Shown here: piece by piece, positions 9,301 through 16,365 of the stretch
How positions within the stretch are numbered: position 1 is the first letter of the stretch
How the letters are laid out: each line of letters opens with the position of its first letter
NCBI GenBank assembly: GCA_025782395.1
Contig: JALGZD010000176.1
Coordinates: 1-64,000 of the forward strand
From: a bacterium
GTDB lineage: Bacteria; Joyebacterota; Joyebacteria; Joyebacterales; Joyebacteraceae
Length of the DNA: 64,000 nucleotides
Direction: 5' to 3'
Made by a program: the position numbers and the translations under genes
Notes under the pieces: model-generated
Databases searched by the model: none
What the model saw: the letters and a program-made list of their open reading frames with translations, nothing else
Told to the model about the DNA's origin: nothing

Positions 9301-11053
9301 AACTGGAGAGCGTGGCCTCAACTGGGCCATCGTTCGTGACATCACCGAGCGGAAGGCAGCCGAAGAAGTGCAGTCAGTGCTGTCCAACATCTCCGGGGCA
9401 GTTGGCGGCACCGATACGCTCGAGGAACTCCTCGGCATCATCCGTGAGCAGCTCGGAAGGTTGATGGACACCACCAACTTCTACGTCGCTCTCTACGACG
9501 ACGAGACCGGACTCTACACCTTCCCCTATCACGTCGACATCCGCGACGAGACGCCGACGGAACCGATGAGGCTCGAAAACAGCGTGACCGATTTCGTCAG
9601 GCGAACGGGGGAATCGTGTCTTATCGACGAGCGAACACAGGAACGCCTCGAGAGCGAAGAGGAAATCACCGTCTATGGGGACGACTCCTGCATCTGGCTC
9701 GGCATGCCTCTCAAGTCGACGCGGGGCGTCTTTGGTGTCGTTGTTGTTCAGAACTACGAGGAGAGCGAACTCTACGGTGAGCGCGAGCTGGAACTGATGA
9801 GGTTCGTATCCGGCAACATCTCTCTTGTCATTGAGCGCAAGAAGGCGGAGGAGGAGCGCCGGGGGCTTGAGGATCAGGTGCGGCATACACAGAAGCTGGA
9901 GAGCCTGGGCGTGCTCGCGGGCGGCATCGCGCACGACTTCAACAACCTCCTGACAGGCGTCCTCGGAAACGCGGATCTCGCGCTGATGGATCTCGGAATG
10001 TCGGCGGCGGCTCGCCTCAGCATCGAAGCAGTGCGTGAGGCGGCGGTGCGTGCAGCCGAACTCAGTGGCCAGATGCTCGCGTACTCCGGCAGGGGGCGTT
10101 TCATCACCGAACCGGTCGATCTCAACGAGCTGATCAGGGGAATGCAGCAGCTTCTGATCGCGTCCACTTCAACGAACGCCGATGTGAATTACTCCCTTGC
10201 CTCCGACCTTCCCCCCATCGCAGGTGATGCAACGCAGTTGCAGCAGGTGATCATGAATATCATCTTGAACGCCTCGGATGCCATCGGCGATCAGAACGGC
10301 AGAGTAGCAGTAACGACCGGAGCGGCTTGGTTCGACAGCTCCTTCCTGGCCGAGACACGCACAAGTGAGCAGCTCCCCGAGGGACAGTACGTCTACATCG
10401 AGGTGCGCGACTCCGGCATCGGCATGGATGACGAGACGCTTTCGAAGATCTTCGATCCCTTCTTCAGTACGAAGTTCACAGGGAGAGGACTCGGGCTCGC
10501 TGCGGTGCTGGGGATCGTGCGCAGCCACAACGGTGGGATCACGGTCGAGAGTGTGCCGGACGAGGGTACGACCTTCCGCGTCCTGCTTCCGGCAAGACCC
10601 GATGCCGTTTCGGAGGGCACGGACAGACAAGAGACTGTCGAACAGACGCAGACAGAAAGCACCGTACAGAAGGACCAGCACATGGACGGCACGGTTCTGC
10701 TTGTGGATGACGAAGCCGTGGTACGGCAAGTCACCCAGCGAATGCTCGAACGCGCCGGGTTCTCTGTCCTTACCGCGTCAGACGGGCTGAAGGCGCTCGA
10801 TGCCTACCGCAAGAACAGCGATGACATCGTCTGCGTGCTGCTCGATCTCACGATGCCGAACATGGGTGGCGACGAAACTTTCAGGGAGCTTCTCCGAATC
10901 CGCCCGGATGTCCGCGTCATCATGTCGAGCGGCTACGGTGAGCGTGAGGTCATCGAGCGGTTCATGGATCAAGGCCTGGCCGGCTATATTCAGAAGCCCT
11001 ACCTCTCCGCGAAACTCATGACCAAGCTACGCGAAGTACTTGGAACCTCATAG
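6398..11053 (+). CDS. Hybrid sensor histidine kinase with periplasmic solute-binding sensor, PAS/GAF domains and receiver
   Basis: A 1551-aa inner-membrane sensor kinase. In order: signal peptide/TM (1-32), SBP_bac_3-type periplasmic binding domain (about 45-265; GDDSYPPYEFLDEHGQPNGF is typical of amino-acid-binding proteins), TM (about 270-295), PAS repeats beginning near 325, 450 and 580, GAF (about 710-865), PAS (about 870-990), GAF (about 995-1150), HisKA with GIAHDFNNLL (phospho-acceptor His1179), HATPase with N box (NIILNASDAI), G1 (DSGIGM) and G2 (GRGLGLAAV), and a receiver domain with phospho-Asp1483 in LLDLTMP and Lys in QKPY. All catalytic residues are present. No DNA-binding partner lies next to it, so the output must be to an unlinked response protein. 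The stop is 27 nt from the convergent glgP stop. Confidence 0.95.
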   Translation: MKRRSTCCLFLSLYTAIVAILALWPLACNAQDASTEGPGATPPLLVRGDDSYPPYEFLDEHGQPNGFNVDLLRAVAEEANLNIEIDLGPWSEVREDIESGRVRIVTGMFRSVERSASVDFSDPCVAVSHSVFVRKGSHIRSLEDAAGMSIIVQEDDIMHDYIMETGLTDRIVLVENQQEALDLLVQGEHDCALLAKGPALHHILADGLTGVIDPVGEPILEREFCFAVVRGNAPLLLKLNKGLAGVRASGEYDEIYSNWFSSVASGTLLARLLRLAAWVVVPLVLLLGGALYWSRALEKEVARKTRELKRELSARIQAEEIISERENQLRRILENMPTMIFAYDEHHRIIVWNRECERVTGFTAEETMKARDPLELLYPDPDYRAAMLKKWEERGRDYRGWEWAITHKDGGRRLVSWSNISDTMPIEGCNNWGTGVDITWKEDALNSLQLSEERYRLISALTSDYAYAFRVNGDQLSVEWVTDAITRITGFTVADMRASGGWGALIDSNDLDVRMEQLKALRRGEPKTVEYRIVTKSGATRWLEDCAMPVMGDDGTSVTHIYGSVRDITQEKQTELARRESEQRYRALFAQASDAIFLLLGEMFIDCNGKALEMFACTRDQIIGQPPYRFSPPKQPDGRDSKDNAREKIGAALRGTPQVFEWTHSRYDDTTFDTEVSLNAVELDGTQYVQAFVRDVSERHQIDKLTRVQRDLGVALHSAMDPDQALSLCLDAALRISGMDSGGIYLFDDATGEIRLGSHRGLSDEFVATAGYYGPDGPNAKLVAAREAIYTIHDDLDVPKDENCMDEGLRAVGVLPIVQENHVIGCLNVASHTSDDIPLLARRGLEGIASQIGSVIVGARAVDALRRSEEKFRGFFNTTRDGIIITTTEGIAEDANPAFLEMIGYTLDEFRGMNLRDVTPEQWHERDHEAFRAQVVVKGFADEYEKEYVRKDGSVFPASVRAWRLSGETGERGLNWAIVRDITERKAAEEVQSVLSNISGAVGGTDTLEELLGIIREQLGRLMDTTNFYVALYDDETGLYTFPYHVDIRDETPTEPMRLENSVTDFVRRTGESCLIDERTQERLESEEEITVYGDDSCIWLGMPLKSTRGVFGVVVVQNYEESELYGERELELMRFVSGNISLVIERKKAEEERRGLEDQVRHTQKLESLGVLAGGIAHDFNNLLTGVLGNADLALMDLGMSAAARLSIEAVREAAVRAAELSGQMLAYSGRGRFITEPVDLNELIRGMQQLLIASTSTNADVNYSLASDLPPIAGDATQLQQVIMNIILNASDAIGDQNGRVAVTTGAAWFDSSFLAETRTSEQLPEGQYVYIEVRDSGIGMDDETLSKIFDPFFSTKFTGRGLGLAAVLGIVRSHNGGITVESVPDEGTTFRVLLPARPDAVSEGTDRQETVEQTQTESTVQKDQHMDGTVLLVDDEAVVRQVTQRMLERAGFSVLTASDGLKALDAYRKNSDDIVCVLLDLTMPNMGGDETFRELLRIRPDVRVIMSSGYGEREVIERFMDQGLAGYIQKPYLSAKLMTKLREVLGTS

Positions 11054-11080
11054 CCCGCCTGCGTGGCTTCGTCGCCTCAC

Positions 11081-13540
11081 CTAGAGTACCGGCTTGATGC
11101 CCCACACGTCGCGCGCGTATTCACGTATGGTCCGGTCACTGGAGAAGCGACCGATCCTGGCCACGTTGAGTATGGCCTTCTTGCGCCAGAGCGACTGATC
11201 CGCGTACTCGGTGGACGCCCTGTCCTGTGCCTCGATGTATGAGGGCAGATCCGCGAGATGGAAGTAGTGGTCGCCATCTTCAAGAAGCGACTTGTAGATC
11301 CACTCGAAGAGGCCGGGCTCACGCGGGCTGAACCTGTCGGAGCCGAAGCAGTCCATGACTCGCCGGACTCGCTCATCATTGGAATAGACGGCGCGGGGAT
11401 CATAACTTCTGGATCTTCTCATCTCTGAGATCTCATCGACCGTCAGGCCGAAGATGTAGATGTTCTCCTGACCGACCTCCGTAAGTATTTCCACGTTGGC
11501 GCCATCGAGCGTTCCCACGGTGAGAGCGCCGTTCATGCTCAGTTTCATGTTCCCGGTTCCGGACGCCTCCGTTCCTGCCGTCGAGATCTGCTCACTGATG
11601 TCCGCGGCCGGGATGATGCGCTCCGCGAGCGAAACGCGATAGTCGGGAATGAAGGCGACCCTGATGAGGCCGCGCACGCGCTCATCGCGATTGATCGCGG
11701 CTCCGACGTTATTGACGAGCTTGATGATCTGCTTCGCCGCCCAGTAGCCGGGAGCGGCCTTGCCGGCAAATATGTAGGTCCGGGGCACAGCCGGTTCCTT
11801 GCCGTCCTCGACGATCAGGAGGTACTCATGGACGATGCGGAGCAGATTCAGGAGCTGCCGCTTGTACTCGTGTATCCGCTTGACGTGCACATCGAAGAGC
11901 GTGTGTGGATCCACGGAGATTCCGGCCGTCTCGGCGATGGTCTCCGCGAGCTGGATCTTGTTAAGTTCCTTGACGCCGGCGAACGCCTCCTGAAAATCCG
12001 GATCGTCCGCGTACGGCTCGAGCGCGCGAAGCGCGTCGAGATCCGTGATCCATTCACTGCCGATGGTCTGAGTCAGAAGATCGGCGAGCGGTGGATTCGC
12101 CTTCAACAGCCAGCGCCTCTGCGTAACGCCGTTCGTCTTGTTGTGAAACCTCTCCGGCCAGAGCTCGTAGAAATCCGGGACCAGCTCACGCTTGATGAGT
12201 TCACTGTGAAGCGCTGCGACGCCGTTCACTGAGTGACTGCCGATGATGGAAAGGTTGGCCATCCGCACGTGACCGCCGTTCTTACGATCTATGATTGCCA
12301 TCCTCCGCGCGCGTTCATCGTCACCGGGCCAGACAAGGGACATCTGTTCACGGAAACGCTCGTCGATCTCCCGGACTATCTGGAGGTGGCGCGGCACTAT
12401 TCGCTCCATCAAGCCCACCGGCCAGCTCTCGAGAGCCTCGGGCATAAGTGTATGATTGGTGAACCCCAGTGTGTCCCTCGTGATCCGCCACGCCTTCTCC
12501 CAAACTATGCCCCTCTCGTCGACGAGGAAACGCATGAGTTCAGCGACGGTCAGGGCCGGATGAGTATCGTTGAGGTGGATGGCGACGTGTGACGAGAACT
12601 CGTCGAAATCGTCGTGCGTATCCTCGTATCGTCGCACGATATCGCGGACCGCGCAGGCAACCAGGAAATACTCCTGAATCAGCCGGAGTTCGCGTCCCTT
12701 TTCGATAGAATCCGATGGGTAGAGCACCTTTGAGACCGTCTCGGAAGCGATCTTCTGCTGGACGGCTCGCAGGTACTCGCCCTGATTGAAGATCTGCATA
12801 TCGAAATCCTGCGATGAGCGTGCCGAGAACAGCCGCAGGTAGTTCACAACCTTGCCGCCGTAGCCGACGACCGGCATGTCATGCGGGATGCCCACCACAA
12901 GTTTCCAGTCCTTCCACACCGGGTGCGGCGTGCCGTTCGCGTCTCGTTCCTCTTCCACGCGACCGTAGACGGGAATCATCAGAGACTCGTTTGCTTTCTC
13001 GATAAGCCATGGATTGGAGCTCGCCATCCAGTCATCTGGGCGCTCTTTCTGGTACCCGCGCTCGATGATCTGCTTGAAGAGGCCGTACTGGTAGTTGATT
13101 CCGTAGCCGAAGCCCGGCATTCCCAGTGTCGCCAAGGAATCGAGGAAGCAGGCCGCGAGCCTGCCCAACCCTCCGTTTCCTAAGGCGGCGTCACGCTCGC
13201 ATTCGCGCACCTCTTCGAGATCGACCCCGAGACCGAGGAGCGCAGTATTGCAGACATCGTAGATGCCGAGGTTGTAGAGGTTGTTCCCGAGCGACCTCCC
13301 CATGAGAAACTCCATCGAGAGGTAGTACAAGCGCTTGGCGCCGGCGCGCTCGTAGCGACGCTCGGTCTCGAGCATGCCGTCGATCATGAGATCGCGGGCC
13401 GCCATACTGACCGCTTTGAACATGTCGTCGCACGTCATCTCGCCCCACTCGAGCCCGAGTGAGTATCTGGCGTGCCGACGGATGGACGCCTGGAGAGATG
13501 AGATCGCCAGCTCGTGCTGTGAAGTTGTGTCCTTGTGCAT
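11081..13540 (-). CDS. glgP: Glycogen/maltodextrin phosphorylase (GT35)
   Basis: Cytosolic PLP-dependent phosphorylase releasing glucose-1-phosphate from alpha-1,4-glucans. About 819 aa from the ATG at 13540 (MHKDTT), which is preceded by GAGGGAG; in-frame ATGs at 13558, 13567 and 13585 are alternatives, the one at 13567 having a GGGAG at reasonable distance. Diagnostic segments: YYLSMEFLMGR near residue 75, GNGGLGRLAACFLDS, and the PLP site EASGTGNMKLSMNGA with the Schiff-base lysine near residue 666. Length is normal for the plant/bacterial type without N-terminal regulatory phosphorylation. No other glycogen genes are nearby; the convergent neighbour is the sensor kinase. Confidence 0.95.
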   Translation of the reverse strand: MHKDTTSQHELAISSLQASIRRHARYSLGLEWGEMTCDDMFKAVSMAARDLMIDGMLETERRYERAGAKRLYYLSMEFLMGRSLGNNLYNLGIYDVCNTALLGLGVDLEEVRECERDAALGNGGLGRLAACFLDSLATLGMPGFGYGINYQYGLFKQIIERGYQKERPDDWMASSNPWLIEKANESLMIPVYGRVEEERDANGTPHPVWKDWKLVVGIPHDMPVVGYGGKVVNYLRLFSARSSQDFDMQIFNQGEYLRAVQQKIASETVSKVLYPSDSIEKGRELRLIQEYFLVACAVRDIVRRYEDTHDDFDEFSSHVAIHLNDTHPALTVAELMRFLVDERGIVWEKAWRITRDTLGFTNHTLMPEALESWPVGLMERIVPRHLQIVREIDERFREQMSLVWPGDDERARRMAIIDRKNGGHVRMANLSIIGSHSVNGVAALHSELIKRELVPDFYELWPERFHNKTNGVTQRRWLLKANPPLADLLTQTIGSEWITDLDALRALEPYADDPDFQEAFAGVKELNKIQLAETIAETAGISVDPHTLFDVHVKRIHEYKRQLLNLLRIVHEYLLIVEDGKEPAVPRTYIFAGKAAPGYWAAKQIIKLVNNVGAAINRDERVRGLIRVAFIPDYRVSLAERIIPAADISEQISTAGTEASGTGNMKLSMNGALTVGTLDGANVEILTEVGQENIYIFGLTVDEISEMRRSRSYDPRAVYSNDERVRRVMDCFGSDRFSPREPGLFEWIYKSLLEDGDHYFHLADLPSYIEAQDRASTEYADQSLWRKKAILNVARIGRFSSDRTIREYARDVWGIKPVL

Positions 13541-13643
13541 CTCTCCCTCACATCCCATCCGGCCCATCGGAACTCCCAGCTTCAAAGGAATCGAGCTGCC
13601 TGCCCGAGCACGATGTCACCAACGTGGTGACCGTATCTATACA

Positions 13644-13671
13644 TTGATAGTCTTGAAATCGTTCAGGTCAA
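13644..13671 (-). promoter_or_regulatory. Candidate sigma70 promoter for glgP
   Basis: On the minus strand TTGACC (13671-13666), a 16-bp spacer and TATCAA (13649-13644) stand about 100 nt upstream of the glgP start. The match is 5/6 and 4/6 to the consensus; the spacer is slightly short. Prediction only. Confidence 0.4.
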
Positions 13672-13732
13672 TCATAAGGAAACTGATGCATCTTGCGTGC
13701 CTGAAGGCGTGGCCGTGTGGGGGCGGCTTGAA

Positions 13733-13765
13733 GCGGGAGTCCGTGGGCGAAAAGGGGACTCCCGC
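13733..13765. repeat. Perfect inverted repeat in the glgP/molybdenum hydroxylase divergent gap
   Basis: The 509-nt region between the divergent glgP and hydroxylase genes contains a 10-bp perfect inverted repeat, GCGGGAGTCC (13733-13742) and GGACTCCCGC (13756-13765), around a 13-nt loop. It lies upstream of both genes, has no flanking T-run, and so is not an obvious terminator. Apart from this and the candidate glgP promoter, I see nothing gene-like in 13586-14049. Confidence 0.45.
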
Positions 13766-14049
13766 ACGTTCCTGAGGCCGTATTCAGCTATTCAATGACG
13801 GCGTTCCTTCATGAGCCCGTCCCTCGCCGCGTCACCAGTCGCAGACTGCTTCCCGGCTCCCTGCGTCGCCCACTGCCCACGCTATCCGACCGCACCCGCT
13901 CGCATGCCGTCCCCGCGCGCTGAGGCCGCGCATTGCGTCTTTGACTCGCTGCACCCCGTCCGCTAGAGTCGGATTGCTCGGCCTCTCTCCGGAGGGGCCG
14001 TCACCCGGTCGAGGTGGTATCCGCATCGCATGGAAGACGAGGTCTCAGG

Positions 14050-16365
14050 ATGACAGACAGAACCGACAAGTCGCGGAGTGGGCCGGATGTTTCTTCCCCC
14101 TCTCACATCGGGCTCAGCATCTCTCGAGTCGACGCAGAGGACAAGGTCAGGGGCACGGCCCGCTACGTCGATGATCTGGCATTTCCGGACATGTTGCACG
14201 CGGCCTTCGTATTGCCCGGAGTCGCCCACGCGCGGCTCGAGGGTATAGATCCAGCGCCTGCGCTCAAGATGCCGGGGATCCACGCGGTGGTTACGGCGGC
14301 AGACGTACCCGGTGAGAATCAGGTCGGTTGCGTGGACAAAGACCAGCCACTTCTTCCGGAGGACAGGATCCGCTACACCGGAGACGCCGTGGCAGTTGTT
14401 GTGGCTGACACACCGGCGCTGGCCCGCGAGGCAGCTCTTGCGGTACGCGTAGACCTTGTGGAGCTCCCGGCCGTATTCGACGCCAAGGACGCCATGGGAC
14501 CGGACGCGCCGCTCGTCCACAGCGGAGGCAACGTCTTCCTTCATTTCAAGGTCCGGAAGGGCGACGTCACCAAGGGATTTGAAGAGGCGGACGTCGTAAT
14601 CGAGCGCGTGTTTCATACATACCACCAGGAGCACTCCTACCTCGAGCCCCTCGGAACCATCGCGGTGCCGGAAGAGGGCGGGTCCATGACCATCTACGGC
14701 ACGATGCAATGCCCGTACTACGTCCAGAAGGCGGTAGCTACGGTGCTTGACCTGCCTCTTTCGCGAGTCCGTGTCCGCCAGACGGTCACCGGAGGCGGTT
14801 TCGGCGGCAAGGAGGATATGCCCAGCGAGATATGCGCCTGCGCGGCGCTCGCGGCCTGGAAAACCGGCCGACCCGTGAAGCTCATCCACACGCGGGAGGA
14901 GGACTTCTACCGTTCGAGCAAACGCCACCCGATGTCCGTATCGTTCAAGCTGGGCGCAACAACGGACGGGCGCTTCACTGCGGCAGAGATCCGTGTCGTT
15001 GCGGACGCCGGTGCGTATTCTACTCTCAGCCCAGTCGTCATCTTCCGCACGACAACGCACGCAACAGGGCCCTACGAGATATCGAACGTCAAGACGGATG
15101 CTTACGGCGTGTACACGAATCGCCAGACGACGGGCGCGTTCCGCGGCTTCGGACAGCCCCAGACTATCTTCGCGAACGAGTCGGTAGTGGACGAAATGGC
15201 CGAGAGACTCGGGATGGACCCGGTGGAGATCCGGCTGAAGAACTGCCTGACCGTCGGAAAACGCACGGCGACGGGACAGCTCCTTACAGAGAGTGTCGGC
15301 CTCCCGGACACGTTGGAAAAGGCTCGCGACGTCTCGGGGTGGGTGGAGAAACGAAGGAGCTACGCCGGCGACGATGGTCGCATCCGGAGGGGCATCGGGA
15401 TCGGCTCCATCTACTACGGAGTGAGCCTCGGCGCAAAGGGGCTTCTTCTCGACGCCTCGGGCGCGCATCTGAACGTCTACCGCGACGGCTCAGTCAGGAT
15501 CGCCGTCGGGGGAACAGAGATGGGCCAGGGCCTGCTTACTGTGCTCAGCCAGATTGCGGCAGACAGCCTCGGCGCTCCCATTGAGTCGATTCACGTGGAT
15601 CACGTGGACACAAGCGTGGTCCCCGACAGCGGCCCGAGTGTCGCCTCGCGCACGACGCTGATGACGGGCAACGCTGTCATCGACGCGGCGACCAAGCTCA
15701 AGGCGACGATGGGAGAAGTCGCGGCCGACATGCTCGGCGTTTCCCGGGACAGCATCGAGTTCCGCGACGGACGTGTGCTCGGCGGCGATGGATCACTGAC
15801 GTTCGCCGACCTGGCCAACGAGTGCTGGCTTCGCAATATCAACACGGCCGCTGATGGTTGGTATGCAGCACCCGAATCCACCTTCGACGAGAACGGCCAG
15901 GGCGACGCCTACGCTGTGTATTCCTACGCAACTCACGTGGCAGAAGTTGAAGTCGATACCGAGACCGGCGAGATCCACCTGGTCCGGGTCACCGCCGCGC
16001 ACGACGTCGGCCGGATCCTCAATCCGGTCACGCTCGAGGGACAAATCGAGGGCGGTGTGCTCCAGAGCGCGGGGATGGGTCTCTACGAGAAGATGAAAAC
16101 GAACGGCGGCGACATCATAACCCCGGACTTCTCGACCTACATCATCCCGACCGCCATGGACGTACCGGAGATAGAATCGGTGTTCATCGAGGCGCGGTAC
16201 TCCATGGGACCGTTCGGCGCCAAGGGTATCGGCGAGACTCCGGCGATGCCCGGCGCGGTTGCGATCGCGAATGCCGTGACACACGCCACCGGCATCCGGT
16301 TCCATGAGCTGCCGGTCACGGCCGAAGCCGTACGATTGGCGCTGTCGAGGAGGATAGACTCATGA
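14050..16365 (+). CDS. Molybdenum hydroxylase large (molybdopterin-binding) subunit, xanthine dehydrogenase family
   Basis: Catalytic subunit of the xanthine oxidase/CO dehydrogenase superfamily, binding the molybdenum cofactor. 771 aa from ATG 14050 (GAGG-type site upstream). The N-terminal domain a/b hammerhead (RGTARYVDDL), the GGGFGGKE motif (residues about 248-255), GAFRGFGQPQ, GTEMGQGL and the active-site loop AKGIGETP with catalytic Glu near 729 are all present. The usual partners, a [2Fe-2S] subunit and an FAD subunit, are not encoded beside it and are not fused to it. The loop GAFRGFG matches purine/aldehyde hydroxylases and lacks the Cys of CoxL-type CO dehydrogenase. Substrate is unknown. 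Its stop overlaps the next gene by ATGA. Confidence 0.92.
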   Translation: MTDRTDKSRSGPDVSSPSHIGLSISRVDAEDKVRGTARYVDDLAFPDMLHAAFVLPGVAHARLEGIDPAPALKMPGIHAVVTAADVPGENQVGCVDKDQPLLPEDRIRYTGDAVAVVVADTPALAREAALAVRVDLVELPAVFDAKDAMGPDAPLVHSGGNVFLHFKVRKGDVTKGFEEADVVIERVFHTYHQEHSYLEPLGTIAVPEEGGSMTIYGTMQCPYYVQKAVATVLDLPLSRVRVRQTVTGGGFGGKEDMPSEICACAALAAWKTGRPVKLIHTREEDFYRSSKRHPMSVSFKLGATTDGRFTAAEIRVVADAGAYSTLSPVVIFRTTTHATGPYEISNVKTDAYGVYTNRQTTGAFRGFGQPQTIFANESVVDEMAERLGMDPVEIRLKNCLTVGKRTATGQLLTESVGLPDTLEKARDVSGWVEKRRSYAGDDGRIRRGIGIGSIYYGVSLGAKGLLLDASGAHLNVYRDGSVRIAVGGTEMGQGLLTVLSQIAADSLGAPIESIHVDHVDTSVVPDSGPSVASRTTLMTGNAVIDAATKLKATMGEVAADMLGVSRDSIEFRDGRVLGGDGSLTFADLANECWLRNINTAADGWYAAPESTFDENGQGDAYAVYSYATHVAEVEVDTETGEIHLVRVTAAHDVGRILNPVTLEGQIEGGVLQSAGMGLYEKMKTNGGDIITPDFSTYIIPTAMDVPEIESVFIEARYSMGPFGAKGIGETPAMPGAVAIANAVTHATGIRFHELPVTAEAVRLALSRRIDS

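Noticed and set aside
13963-15468. 501-codon open frame antisense to the molybdenum hydroxylase
   Set aside because: Arises from codon bias of the true gene; no family features.
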